Shown here: piece after piece, positions 1-10,289 of the stretch
Layout: each line of letters starts with the position of its first letter
Position numbering within the stretch: the first letter of the stretch is position 1
Assembly: GCA_016871755.1 (NCBI GenBank)
Contig: VHCJ01000001.1
Coordinates: 1 to 64,000, forward strand
Direction: 5' to 3'
Origin: Verrucomicrobiota bacterium
GTDB taxonomy: Bacteria > Verrucomicrobiota > Verrucomicrobiia > Opitutales > Opitutaceae
Length of the DNA stretch: 64,000 nucleotides
Notes under the pieces: generated by a model
The model's input: the letters and a program-made list of their open reading frames with translations, nothing else
Database searches by the model: none
Told to the model about the DNA's origin: nothing
Position numbers and translations under genes: made by a program

Positions 1-176
1 AGCTCCTTGAGCCGCTTGGCCTCGTTGACCTCCATCATCCCGAACTGTCGCTTCCAACGGTGGAAGGTCTGCTCCGAGATGTTCTTCTCCTTACAGATCT
101 CCACGATGCTCTTGCCGCCGTCGGCGATCCGCAAAATGCGGATCTTATCCTCAGTCGTATGTCGTTTGCCTTTCAT
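1..176 (-). CDS. IS3-family transposase OrfA, N-terminal part (runs off window)
   Basis: This is the DNA-binding subunit of an IS3-type transposase. The 58 visible residues start MKGKRHTTEDKIRILR and continue with a helix-turn-helix (EICKEKNISEQTFHRWKRQF) and the family phrase MMEVNEAKRLKEL, which normally leads into the leucine-zipper region. All three segments are diagnostic of the Tnp_1/InsE family. The ATG at 176 is the only sensible start and sits 66 nt inside the IS end. In this family OrfA is joined to the DDE-domain OrfB by programmed frameshifting. That part is outside the window, so whether the transposase is intact cannot be judged. Confidence 0.9.
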   Translation of the reverse strand, partial: MKGKRHTTEDKIRILRIADGGKSIVEICKEKNISEQTFHRWKRQFGMMEVNEAKRLKE

Positions 177-242
177 GGTCTGGGTCCTTTCTGGTGGCCC
201 AGACTAACACCCAAGGCGGCTCAAAATTTCGGGGTCAGGTCA
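1..242 (-). mobile_element. IS3-family insertion sequence, partial (terminal end plus start of orfA)
   Basis: The outer end appears to lie at about 242. Read on the minus strand, the sequence from there begins TGACCTGACCCC, which resembles the TGA-type terminal repeats of IS3-family elements. It is followed 66 nt in by the orfA start. The rest of the element, including the catalytic DDE reading frame and the other terminal repeat, lies left of the window. The exact end and any target duplication therefore cannot be fixed. The element stops about 270 bp before the fur-like gene and leaves that gene's promoter intact. Confidence 0.7.
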
Positions 243-442
243 GAATCGCAGACCGCAACACTCCCCTACGCGCCTCAGTACCTTGATACAACCAGACGAT
301 TGCAACCTTTTCGCAACTCCCGATCTATCCGCCGCCCGAGAACCGCCGCGCGGTCGTCAACCCGTCGCGCACGCCGGAGCATCGGCCGGTGGGGTCCTGC
401 GGACATGGATCCCGACTAAACCAGGCCCTTCAAAACCTCCCC

Positions 443-470
443 GTGACCCTTTGTTTAGAATTATTCTAAT
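443..470 (+). promoter_or_regulatory. Putative promoter of the fur-suf operon
   Basis: GTGACC at 443-448 (4 of 6 matches to the -35 consensus) and TCTAAT at 465-470 (5 of 6 to the -10) are separated by 16 bp. This predicts a transcript start near 477, about 40 nt before the fur-like ATG. The -10 element overlaps the right half of the perfect inverted repeat at 455-469, so a protein bound there would block RNA polymerase. The promoter was assigned by eye. Confidence 0.45.
455..469 (+). promoter_or_regulatory. PerR/Fur box 1
   Basis: TTAGAAT-T-ATTCTAA is a perfect 7-1-7 inverted repeat. It has the architecture of the classical Per box (TTATAATNATTATAA) and Fur box (TGATAATNATTATCA). It overlaps the proposed -10 and lies about 50 bp before the start of a Fur-family gene, as expected for autoregulation and for control of the downstream suf genes. 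Confidence 0.75.
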
Positions 471-483
471 TCTTACTTGAAAC

Positions 484-498
484 TTAGAACCATTCCAA
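484..498 (+). promoter_or_regulatory. PerR/Fur box 2 (degenerate)
   Basis: TTAGAAC-C-ATTCCAA differs from box 1 at three positions and starts exactly 29 bp downstream of it, just after the predicted transcript start. Two similarly spaced dimer sites suggest co-operative binding or a second roadblock site. This site is weaker than box 1 because its two arms no longer pair perfectly. Confidence 0.55.
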
Positions 499-516
499 TC
501 TGTTCACCCCCTTCCC

Positions 517-942
517 ATGCAACCGACGGCTCAAATTTCGCCCGCTGCTTTGTCTCAGAAGCTCGCTGACAGCGGTTTGCGCAACACCCCCCAACGCGAG
601 GTCGTCTACTCGGTCCTCGTCGGGAAACGCGACCACCCGACGGCGGACGAAGTGTTCGCGCGCGTGAAGTCCGAGATGCCAACCATCTCGCTGGCAACTG
701 TTTACAACTGTCTGGAGGCCTTGGTGCAGTGCAATCTGGTGCGGCAGGTCAACTTTGAGCGCGGGCCGACCCGGTACTGCCCCAATCTCCATCCCCACGC
801 CCATTTCCATGACGAGGCGACGGGGGCGACCTACGACATCGATCTGCCCCCGGCCCTGCTGGAGCAACTCCGCTCCCAGTTGCCCTCCGGCTACCGCGCT
901 TCGGACGTGGAGATCACGTTCCGCGGACAAGCCACCGCCTGA
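517..942 (+). CDS. Fur/PerR-family metal-dependent transcriptional repressor
   Basis: This 141-residue protein has the Fur fold. The N-terminal winged helix includes the recognition-helix segment [14 protein letters not shown] (57-70). The metal-binding hinge [12 protein letters not shown] (92-103) is followed by Asp107 and Asp109. The usual structural-zinc CxxC after the HxHFH motif is replaced by Asp-Glu-Ala, and only three isolated cysteines remain (65, 72, 88), so it would not carry a Cys4 zinc site. Its position just downstream of two Per/Fur boxes and 62 bp before sufC points to a self-regulated repressor of the suf operon responding to iron or peroxide. Sequence alone does not separate PerR from Fur. 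No clear ribosome binding site precedes the ATG. Confidence 0.88.
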   Translation: MQPTAQISPAALSQKLADSGLRNTPQREVVYSVLVGKRDHPTADEVFARVKSEMPTISLATVYNCLEALVQCNLVRQVNFERGPTRYCPNLHPHAHFHDEATGATYDIDLPPALLEQLRSQLPSGYRASDVEITFRGQATA

Positions 943-1004
943 CGACCCGTCCGAGCACGTTTTCTCCCTTTCCTCCACCCACCTCCCTTTTTCTCGCAAA
1001 CGCC

Positions 1005-1787
1005 ATGTCTTCCCTCGAAATCCGCGATCTTCACGTCGCCATCCACGACAAGGAAATCGTCAAGGGCCTGTCCCTGACGATCCGCTCCGGTGAGGTGCAC
1101 GCCATCATGGGGCCGAACGGCACCGGCAAATCCACCCTGTCAAAGGCCATCGCCGGCCACCCGGACTACACCATCACGCAGGGCGACGTGCTTCTCGACG
1201 GCAAGTCGATCCTCGAGCAGGAGCCGGACGAGCGCGCCCGGGCGGGCATCTTCCTCGCCTTCCAGTACCCGTCGGAAATCCCCGGCGTCTCGATCGCCAA
1301 CTTCCTCCGCGCCGCGCTCCAGGCCCGCCTCGCCGAGGGCGAGGAACTGGACGCCACCACCTACTACAAGCGGCTCTACCAAAAGATGGACATGCTGAAG
1401 ATCGACCGGAAGTTCACCTCCCGTTCGGTCAACGACGGCTTCTCGGGCGGCGAAAAGAAGCGCTGCGAGATCCTGCAGATGGCGATGCTCGAACCGAAGT
1501 TCGCGCTGATGGACGAGACCGATTCCGGCCTCGACATCGACGCCCTCCGCATCGTCTCGGAAGGCGTGAACGCCCTCCGCGGCCCGGGCCTTGGCGTCCT
1601 CATGATCACGCACTACCAGCGCCTCCTCAACTACATCGTGCCGGACTACGTGCACGTGATGTACGACGGCCGCATCGTGAAGAGCGGCGACAAGACGCTG
1701 GCCCTCGAGCTCGAGCGCCGCGGCTACGACTGGGTCAAGCAGGAGCTCGCGCCCGCCGCTCCCGCGCCCGCCACCGTCCACGCCTGA
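1005..1787 (+). CDS. sufC: Fe-S cluster assembly ATPase SufC
   Basis: SufC is the cytoplasmic ABC-type ATPase that powers the SufBCD scaffold in Fe-S cluster biogenesis. The 260 residues match the family length. They carry Walker [10 protein letters not shown] (36-44), the SufC-type signature [13 protein letters not shown] near 145 and a Walker B with [12 protein letters not shown] near 170. The segment [12 protein letters not shown], which follows the Q-loop and contacts SufB/SufD, is present. sufB follows after 16 nt. Here sufC precedes sufB, unlike the sufABCDSE order of Escherichia coli. Confidence 0.97.
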   Translation: MSSLEIRDLHVAIHDKEIVKGLSLTIRSGEVHAIMGPNGTGKSTLSKAIAGHPDYTITQGDVLLDGKSILEQEPDERARAGIFLAFQYPSEIPGVSIANFLRAALQARLAEGEELDATTYYKRLYQKMDMLKIDRKFTSRSVNDGFSGGEKKRCEILQMAMLEPKFALMDETDSGLDIDALRIVSEGVNALRGPGLGVLMITHYQRLLNYIVPDYVHVMYDGRIVKSGDKTLALELERRGYDWVKQELAPAAPAPATVHA

Positions 1788-1803
1788 GTCCAGCCCCGAC
1801 GCC

Positions 1804-3255
<1,452 letters not shown>

Positions 3256-3308
3256 GCGGGCCCGGCCCGCGTCGCTGATCCGCCTGCACTCCCGGACCAC
3301 CCGAGACC

Positions 3309-4673
3309 ATGTCCTCCCCGTCCCTCTCCTCCCCCGCCGTCGGCGATTTCTCGCCGGAGGCCTTCGCCGCCCACCTCGCCGCCCTGCCGGCCGACGTCCC
3401 CGTCTGGTGGATCGAGCGCAAGCGGGCCGCGTACGCCCGGTTCACGGACCTGCCGATGCCCGGACCGACCGACGAAGCCTGGCGCTTCAGCAGCCGTGAG
3501 ACCCTCACGCTCGCCGGTTTCGCCCCGGTGACGGCGACGCCGGTCGCCGGTGCCGCCGCTGCGGCTCGGGATGCCGCGGTGCCCGCGCTCTTCTCCGTCG
3601 CCGACGCCACCGCGTCGCTGACCTTCGGCGACGACCGCCTCGTCGCGCGCCAGGCGCTGCCCGCGGACCTCGCGTCGCGCGGCGTCGTGGTCGCGACGCT
3701 GCAGGAAGCGCTGCGCTCGCACCCCGACGTGCTGCGCGAACATTTCCTCTCGCAGCCGCAGAAGCTCGGTTCGGAAAAATTCTCCTCCCTGCACGCCGCG
3801 TTCGTGCAGGACGGCGCCTTCATTCTTGTGCCGAAGGGCGTCGAGGTGACGGCTCCGATCGTCGTCACGCATGCCAGCGCCGGAGCCGGCACGGCGGTCT
3901 TTCCACACACCCTCGTCATCCTCGGGGAGCAGGCCCGGGCGACGGTGGTCGACGCCTTTGTCTCGCCCGACGCGACCGCTCCGGCGGGTCCGCGCGCGGG
4001 TGCCTTCGCCTGCGGCGCGAACGACCTCTACGTCAGCCACGGCGCGCAGCTCACCTACGTCGCCGCGCAGCGCTGGTCGCTCGACACCCTCTCCTTCCAG
4101 CTCAATTCGACGATCGTCCGTCGCGACGCCCGCGTGCAGTCGCTGAACCTCCACCTTGGCGGCCGCCAGGCGCGGCACGAGTCGCTCTCGCAGCTGCAGG
4201 CCCCCGGCGCGTTCTCGGAAATGCTCGCGGTCACGGTCGCCGCCGATGCGCAGGACTTTGACCAGCGCACGCTGCAGATCCACCAGGCGCCTCACACCAA
4301 GAGCGACCTCCTCTACAAGAACGCGCTCCTCGACCGCGCCCGCACCACCTTCTCGGGTCTGATCGTGGTCGATCCCGACGCCCAGAAGACGGACGCGTAC
4401 CAGAGCAACCGCAATCTGATGCTGTCGGACGACGCGGAGGCGAACAGCCTGCCCGGCCTGGAGATCCAGGCGAATGACGTCCGCTGCACGCACGGTGCGA
4501 CGAGCAGCCGGATCGACCCGCAGCAGATGTTCTACCTCGAGGCCCGCGGCGTCACGCCGGCCAAGGCGCGCGAGCTCCTCGTCTTCGGATTCTTCGAGGA
4601 AGTCCTGAACCGCCTCGAGCACGAGGGACTGCACGAGTCGCTCCGCCAGCTCATCGCCACCCGCTTCCACTGA
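3309..4673 (+). CDS. sufD: Fe-S cluster assembly protein SufD
   Basis: SufD is the SufB paralogue that completes the SufBC2D scaffold and helps iron entry. The 454 residues include an N-terminal helical part with MPGPTDEAWRFSS. The core contains KFSSLHAAFVQDGAFILVPK, and the conserved C-terminal block DVRCTHGATSSRIDPQQMFY holds the His that SufD uses at the SufB interface. Identity to SufB is limited to the beta-helix core, as usual. sufT begins 10 nt downstream. No cysteine desulfurase gene (sufS) or SufU/SufE partner follows. Confidence 0.95.
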   Translation: MSSPSLSSPAVGDFSPEAFAAHLAALPADVPVWWIERKRAAYARFTDLPMPGPTDEAWRFSSRETLTLAGFAPVTATPVAGAAAAARDAAVPALFSVADATASLTFGDDRLVARQALPADLASRGVVVATLQEALRSHPDVLREHFLSQPQKLGSEKFSSLHAAFVQDGAFILVPKGVEVTAPIVVTHASAGAGTAVFPHTLVILGEQARATVVDAFVSPDATAPAGPRAGAFACGANDLYVSHGAQLTYVAAQRWSLDTLSFQLNSTIVRRDARVQSLNLHLGGRQARHESLSQLQAPGAFSEMLAVTVAADAQDFDQRTLQIHQAPHTKSDLLYKNALLDRARTTFSGLIVVDPDAQKTDAYQSNRNLMLSDDAEANSLPGLEIQANDVRCTHGATSSRIDPQQMFYLEARGVTPAKARELLVFGFFEEVLNRLEHEGLHESLRQLIATRFH

Positions 4674-4683
4674 ACGCCCGCGC

Positions 4684-5232
4684 ATGAACCGAGACCGCAT
4701 CCTCTCCCGCGACGTCACCGCCACGCAGATCCCGAGCGGTGATCGGCAACTCCTTCCCTCCGGCACCGCCATTGTCATCCACCAGACCCTCGGCGGCAGC
4801 TACACGGTGCAGACCGACTTCGGCCTGTTCCGCATCGACGGCCGCGACGGCGACGCGCTCGGCGAGCAGGTCGTAGAATCCACCGTCCAAGCCGCGACCC
4901 TGGCGGACGGTGCGCCCGATCCTGCGGCCGTCTGGGAGCAGCTCAAGAAGGTCTACGACCCGGAAATCCCGGTGAACATCGTCGACCTCGGGCTCGTCTA
5001 CTCCATGGACGTCGAGCGTCAGACGGCCCCGGAAGAGGGGTTCAAGGTCAACGTCGCCATGACCCTAACCGCCCCCGGCTGCGGCATGGGCCCGGCCATC
5101 GCGGAAGATGCCAAATCGAAGATCCTTCTTGTGCCCGGCGTCAGCGCCGCCGACGTCCGGATTACCTGGGAACCACCCTGGAACCAGTCGATGATCAGCG
5201 AAGAGGGGAAGATGAAGCTCGGGCTGATCTGA
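4684..5232 (+). CDS. sufT: SufT-type Fe-S assembly protein (DUF59/MIP18 domain)
   Basis: SufT proteins are accessory Fe-S maturation factors required under high Fe-S demand; their exact chemistry is unresolved. The 182 residues have the two-part architecture of the long SufT family. The family-specific N-terminal region (about 1-80) is followed by a MIP18-like domain with YDPEIPVNIVDLGLVYSMDV and TLTAPGCGMGPAIAEDA, whose single Cys is the conserved one. It is tightly linked to sufD and is the last gene of the suf operon, followed by an 80-bp gap. Confidence 0.9.
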   Translation: MNRDRILSRDVTATQIPSGDRQLLPSGTAIVIHQTLGGSYTVQTDFGLFRIDGRDGDALGEQVVESTVQAATLADGAPDPAAVWEQLKKVYDPEIPVNIVDLGLVYSMDVERQTAPEEGFKVNVAMTLTAPGCGMGPAIAEDAKSKILLVPGVSAADVRITWEPPWNQSMISEEGKMKLGLI

Positions 5233-5312
5233 CGCGATCGGCGCGGGAGCAATGCTGTGGCTTGCGCCGCCCGGGCCGGTCCCCTTAGGGTCGGGACTTC
5301 CCCCATTCGCGC

Positions 5313-6032
5313 ATGTCCTCGCTTTCCCGCCTCCGCATCAAGATCTACGCCGACGGAGCCGACCGCGCGGGCATCCTCCGGCTCCACGTCCTGCCTTTCA
5401 TCCACGGTCTCACGACCAACCCCACGCTGATGCGCAAGGTGGGCGTGGGCGACTACGAGGCCTTCGCGCGCGACGTGCTGCAGGTCGTGACGGACAAGCC
5501 CGTGTCGTTCGAGGTCCTGGCGGACGACTTTCCCGAGATGCGGCGGCAGGCGCTGAAGGTCTCCGGCTGGGGAGCCAACGTCTACACCAAGATCCCGATC
5601 ACCAATTCGCACGGCGAGAGCTCGGTCCCGCTGATCCGTGAACTCGCCCTCGCCGGGGTGAAAATGAACGTCACGGCAATCCTCACGCTCGAGCAGGTGC
5701 AGGCCGTGGCGGCCGCGCTGCAGGCGGACGTGCCGGCCGTCGTCTCGGTGTTCGCCGGGCGCATCGCCGACACCGGGGTGGACCCCATGCCGATCATGCG
5801 CGAGGCGCGCGCCGCGCTGGTCCATCTCCCCCGCGCCGAGCTGCTCTGGGCCTCGGTCCGTGAGGTGCTGAACATCCTGCAGGCCGACGCCACGGGATGC
5901 GACATCGTGACGGTGACGCACGACATTCTGGCCAAGGCGCAGACGATGCTGGGACAGGATCTGACGGCTCTCTCGCTCGACACCGTGCGGATGTTTGCCC
6001 GCGACGCCCGCGAGGCCGGCTTCCAGCTCTAG
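5313..6032 (+). CDS. Transaldolase / fructose-6-phosphate aldolase family protein
   Basis: This class I aldolase of the short transaldolase family transfers or cleaves a dihydroxyacetone unit of ketose phosphates through a Schiff base. The 239 residues include GLTTNPTL (32-39), which binds substrate, and the Schiff-base lysine Lys93 in YTKIPIT. NVTAILTLEQ and VSVFAGRIADTG complete the barrel signature. The length agrees with the short family (about 215-240) and not with classical TalB (about 315). Whether it acts as a pentose-phosphate transaldolase, a fructose-6-phosphate aldolase or on another sugar cannot be told. It stands alone between sufT and a glycosyltransferase gene. Confidence 0.88.
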   Translation: MSSLSRLRIKIYADGADRAGILRLHVLPFIHGLTTNPTLMRKVGVGDYEAFARDVLQVVTDKPVSFEVLADDFPEMRRQALKVSGWGANVYTKIPITNSHGESSVPLIRELALAGVKMNVTAILTLEQVQAVAAALQADVPAVVSVFAGRIADTGVDPMPIMREARAALVHLPRAELLWASVREVLNILQADATGCDIVTVTHDILAKAQTMLGQDLTALSLDTVRMFARDAREAGFQL

Positions 6033-6089
6033 ACCGCGCCGCGCTTCGACGGCGCGCGCATCCCGCTTTCTCCCCTTTTTCCCTTTCCC

Positions 6090-9000
6090 GTGAATCTGCT
6101 CTTCGTCAACTACGGCGATTTCACCAGCAACAGCGTCAACCACCTCGCCGGCTTCACCGCGGCCCTCACCGCCGCCGGCCATGACTGCGTGGTGGCGGTT
6201 CCGGGCAACCTCGACTCGCTGAGCGTCGTTCCCCACCCTCGGTTCCGCGCTGCGACTTACGATCAGTTGCTGGCCGAGCCCGCGGCATTCGCGGACGGGC
6301 GGCCGGCGGACATCATTCATGCTTGGACCCCGCGCGAAGGCGTCCGCCGCTTCGTCCTCGCCTACCGACATCTCGCCGCCTCCCGGGTCATCGTCCATCT
6401 CGAGGACAACGAGGAGCACCTGCTGCAGGCGTACATGCGCCGGGACCTCGCCCTGCTCCGCGACGAGTCGCCGCTCGACTATCCGAAGGCGCTGCCCGAT
6501 CTGCTGTCCCATCCCGTACGCTACCGCAACTTCCTGCGCGTCGCCGATGGCGTCACAGTCATCGTCGACACACTGCGCACGTTCGTGCCCGCCGGGGTTC
6601 CGGTGCTGTCACTGCCGCCGGGCCTTGACCCCGCCGCTTTCCGCCCGACGGCGGCCGCCGCCGGCCTGCGCGAGCAGATGATGATCCGGCCCGACGAGCG
6701 GGTGATCGTCTACACCGGCAGCAACACCTTCGCCAACGAGGGCGAGATCCGTGAGTTGTTCCTCGCCGTGCAGCGCCTCAACGCCGCCGGCTGGCCGACG
6801 CGTCTTGTCCGCACCGGCTTCAGCAGCCCGGATTTCGTCGCCTCGCTTCCGGCCGACTGGCCCCAGTGGACGATCGATCTCGGCTTCATCGAGAAAGGCC
6901 GGCTGCCGGGCCTGCTTGCGATCGCGGATGTCCTCGTGCAACCGGGGGTGCCGGGGGCGTTCAACGACTACCGCCTGCCCTCCAAGCTTCCTGAGTTCCT
7001 CGCCAGCGGCCGACCGGTCGTGACCGTCGCCAGCAACCTCGGCCTGCAACTGGAGGATGGCGTCAATGCCCTCGTCCTGCCGGTCGCGGACGCCGCCGCG
7101 ATCGCTGACGCCTGCATTCGCGTTTTCTCCGACGAGGCCCTTGGCCGCCGCCTCGGTGAAGGCGGCGCGGCCTTCGCACGGCAGCACTTCGACCTAGCAG
7201 CCGTCACCAGCCGTCTGGCCGCCTTCTACGACGAGACCCTCGCACGGCCGGCACCCGCGTGGTGGCACGATGCCGCCCCCGGCGCCGAACTCACCCTCGC
7301 CGCGCGCCGCCTGCATGCGCTGCTCGCCTCCCGTCCGGGCAGCCCGACCGGAGGCTGGTCCGACCTCGTCGCGGCCGCCGCCGACCTCGCCCGCTCCTGT
7401 CGCGACCTCGAATGGATCGACGCCCGCCACGAGGAGACCCTCGCTGCGGTTCGCAAAGGTCTGGAGTCAGACCGCGACGAGTGGAGGCGGGCGTGGCAAC
7501 TCACCGACCAGCACGTCAAGAATCTCCGGGAAAACCGGATCGCAACGGAGAACCACGCCGCCAATCTCGAGAAGGTGGTCGCGGGGCTCACCGCCGACGT
7601 CGAGCGCCTTTCCGCGCAACTCGAGCAAAGCACCATCCTCCTGCAGTCATCCCGCCAGCAGGCCGCCGCCTACGAGCGCGAACTGGCCCGGGAGGAGCGC
7701 AACCGCATCATCATCGGGGAACTCAAGGCCGTCCTCGCCGAAAGGGATTCCGCACTCGCAGAGGCACACAGGCGCTTGGCCGAAGGCGAGCGCCACGCCG
7801 CCGGCCTCGTCGGCCAGATCGCGGCCCGCGACACCTCGCTCGCGCAGGCGGCGTACCAACTCGCCCACACCCGCGCCGGCGCCCTCGCGCTCGGCGAGCG
7901 CGCCCGGGCGGAATCGGACCTGCTGCGTCAGTTGCTCCGCGACCGCGAGGAGGCGCTGGACTCCCGTGAACGCAAGGTGCGCGCGATGCAGGCTTCCGCC
8001 TCCTGGCGCCTGACCGCCCCCCTGCGCGCCCTCCGGCGGTGGCTGATTGATCCTCTCCGCCGGGGTTCCGCCGCCACGACCACCGCCGCCCCAAGCCAGC
8101 CCGCGCTGCGCCCCTCCGGCCTCGCCTTCCGTCCCGAGCACTTTGCCGATCCCTCGAACTCCTTCCTCTACAGCGTCGACTACCCGCAGGCCTGGAGCTT
8201 CTCCGGCAGCAAGGTCGTCGTCCGCGGCTGGTGCCTCTCCCGGCTGCCCCTCGCGCTGAAGAAGATCCAAGCCCGCATCGGCGCCCGCACCTACTCCGGC
8301 GTCTACGGGCTGAAACGCATAGACGTCCTCGCCGCCCTGCGCGACACCCCCCACGCGGAGTACAGCGGCTTCAAGATCGAAATCGCCTTGGAGGAAACCG
8401 ATACGGAAATCGTCCTCGAGGTCGCCGACATCCATGGAGTCTGGCACCCTTTTTTTTGGTCGCCGGTGCGGGTGGGCGCTCACCTCGCCGCACCGGAGCT
8501 GACGAGTTATGAGCGCTGGGCCGAGACCTACGACCGCCATACGCCCGAGTCCCTCGCCGCCCTGGCGGCCCGCGTGCCCCAGCTGCGCCAGCGGCCGCTG
8601 ATCTCGATCCTCGTGCCGGTGTACCATCGTTCCGCGGAGGACGAGGTCTGGCTCCGCCGCGCCGTGGACAGCGTGCGGCGTCAGGTCTATCCGCACTGGG
8701 AGCTCTGCCTCGCCGACGACGCCTCACCGGCACCGCACGTGCGGCCGCTGCTCGAGGCATTCACCCGCGAGGACCCCCGGATCAAGGTCGTCTTCCGCGA
8801 GCGCAACGGGCACATCTCCCACGCCTCCAACTCCGCCCTCGGGCTCGCCACTGGCGAGTTCACCGCGCTGCTCGACCACGACGACGAACTCGCGCCGCAC
8901 GCGCTGTACGAGGTCGCCTCGCTGCTCGACCTGCACCCGGAGACGGACCTCGTCTACTCGGACGAGGACAAGATCGACGAGGAGGGGCGGCGGCACGAGC

Positions 9001-10217
9001 CCTACTTCAAGCCGGACTTCCTGCCGGACCTTTTTGAGAGCCAGAACTACCTTTCCCACCTTTCCGTCTACCGCACCTCCCTGCTCCGCGCGGTCGACGG
9101 CCTCCGGCCCGGCTACGAGGGCAGCCAGGACTGGGACCTCGCGCTCCGCGTGATTGAGCGGTCCTCGCCCGAGCGCGTCCGGCACATCCCCAAGGTGCTC
9201 TATCACTGGCGCGCCATCCTTGGTTCGACCGCGCTCATGCTGAGCGAGAAGAACTACCCGGTGGAGGCCGCGAAGCGCGCGCTGACCGATCACTTCCAGC
9301 GCATCGGCGAAGCGGTGGAGCTGGTGCCGGTCCCCGGCGACCACTGGCGCGCGCGACGCCCGCGCCCCGAGCCCGCGCCGCTGGTCTCGATCATCATCCC
9401 GACCCGCAACGGGCACCACCTGATCTCGCGCTGCATCGACACCCTGGTCGCGAAGACGCTGTACCCGAACTACGAGATCCTCGTCGTCGACAACGGTTCG
9501 GATGACCCGAAGACGCTGGAGTACTTCCGGCGGATCGAATCCGACCGCATCGCCGTGCTGCGCTACGATGCGCCCTTCAACTACTCGGCGATCAACAATC
9601 ACGGAGTCCGTCACGCCCGCGGCAGCATCATCGCGCTCCTCAACAACGACCTTGAGATCATTCACGGCGAATGGCTCGACGAGATGGTCAGCCAAGCGGT
9701 CCGTCCCGGGATCGGCTGTGTGGGCGCGCTCCTCTACTACCCCAATGACACCATCCAGCACGCCGGCGTGGTCATCGGCATGGGCGGCGTGGCCGGGCAC
9801 CTCTTCCGCGACTTCCCGCGCGGGACGGATGGCCGCTGCAACCGGGCGCGCCTGACGCAGAACTTCTCGGCCGTGACGGCCGCCTGCCTCGTGGTGCGCC
9901 GCGAAGTCTTCGAGCAGGTGGGCGGGCTCGACGAGTCGCTGGCGGTCGCCTTCAACGACGTCGACTTCTGCCTCCGGGTGCGCGCGACGGGCCTGCGCAA
10001 CCTCTGGACCCCGTTCGCCGAACTCTACCATCACGAAAGCGCCAGCCGCGGGGCGGAGGACACGCCGGAGAAGCACGAGCGCTTCCGCCGCGAGGTCGAA
10101 GCCATGATCGAGCGCTGGCGCGACGTGATCGCGCACGACCCGGCTTACAATCCGAACCTCTCGATGGAATTCACCGACTACAGCCTCGCCGCGCCGCCAC
10201 GGGCGTGGTCGCCGTAG
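6090..10217 (+). CDS. Giant multidomain glycosyltransferase: GT4 - coiled coil - beta domain - GT2 - GT2
   Basis: This 1375-residue protein probably builds a surface polysaccharide by adding several sugars in turn. Residues 1-390 form a GT4-type GT-B domain, with YRLPSKLPEFLASGRPVV near 290-310. Residues about 445-640 are a long charged coiled coil. About 690-800 is a beta-rich domain starting near NSFLYSVDYPQAWSF. A GT2 domain follows (834-1080, ISILVPVYH, metal motif LLDHDDE near 928), then a second GT2 (1095-1360, VSIIIPTRNG, LLNNDLEI near 1185, rhamnosyltransferase WbbL-like). There are no transmembrane segments or signal peptide, so it acts on the cytoplasmic side. The start is GTG with no obvious ribosome binding site. 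No other polysaccharide genes are adjacent. Confidence 0.9.
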   Translation: MNLLFVNYGDFTSNSVNHLAGFTAALTAAGHDCVVAVPGNLDSLSVVPHPRFRAATYDQLLAEPAAFADGRPADIIHAWTPREGVRRFVLAYRHLAASRVIVHLEDNEEHLLQAYMRRDLALLRDESPLDYPKALPDLLSHPVRYRNFLRVADGVTVIVDTLRTFVPAGVPVLSLPPGLDPAAFRPTAAAAGLREQMMIRPDERVIVYTGSNTFANEGEIRELFLAVQRLNAAGWPTRLVRTGFSSPDFVASLPADWPQWTIDLGFIEKGRLPGLLAIADVLVQPGVPGAFNDYRLPSKLPEFLASGRPVVTVASNLGLQLEDGVNALVLPVADAAAIADACIRVFSDEALGRRLGEGGAAFARQHFDLAAVTSRLAAFYDETLARPAPAWWHDAAPGAELTLAARRLHALLASRPGSPTGGWSDLVAAAADLARSCRDLEWIDARHEETLAAVRKGLESDRDEWRRAWQLTDQHVKNLRENRIATENHAANLEKVVAGLTADVERLSAQLEQSTILLQSSRQQAAAYERELAREERNRIIIGELKAVLAERDSALAEAHRRLAEGERHAAGLVGQIAARDTSLAQAAYQLAHTRAGALALGERARAESDLLRQLLRDREEALDSRERKVRAMQASASWRLTAPLRALRRWLIDPLRRGSAATTTAAPSQPALRPSGLAFRPEHFADPSNSFLYSVDYPQAWSFSGSKVVVRGWCLSRLPLALKKIQARIGARTYSGVYGLKRIDVLAALRDTPHAEYSGFKIEIALEETDTEIVLEVADIHGVWHPFFWSPVRVGAHLAAPELTSYERWAETYDRHTPESLAALAARVPQLRQRPLISILVPVYHRSAEDEVWLRRAVDSVRRQVYPHWELCLADDASPAPHVRPLLEAFTREDPRIKVVFRERNGHISHASNSALGLATGEFTALLDHDDELAPHALYEVASLLDLHPETDLVYSDEDKIDEEGRRHEPYFKPDFLPDLFESQNYLSHLSVYRTSLLRAVDGLRPGYEGSQDWDLALRVIERSSPERVRHIPKVLYHWRAILGSTALMLSEKNYPVEAAKRALTDHFQRIGEAVELVPVPGDHWRARRPRPEPAPLVSIIIPTRNGHHLISRCIDTLVAKTLYPNYEILVVDNGSDDPKTLEYFRRIESDRIAVLRYDAPFNYSAINNHGVRHARGSIIALLNNDLEIIHGEWLDEMVSQAVRPGIGCVGALLYYPNDTIQHAGVVIGMGGVAGHLFRDFPRGTDGRCNRARLTQNFSAVTAACLVVRREVFEQVGGLDESLAVAFNDVDFCLRVRATGLRNLWTPFAELYHHESASRGAEDTPEKHERFRREVEAMIERWRDVIAHDPAYNPNLSMEFTDYSLAAPPRAWSP

Positions 10218-10289
10218 TCGATTCGCTCCCAACCGCCCCCGCCCCCCGACCGCCGCAAACAGCCGCGCGCCACCGCGACCGCCGCCGCC

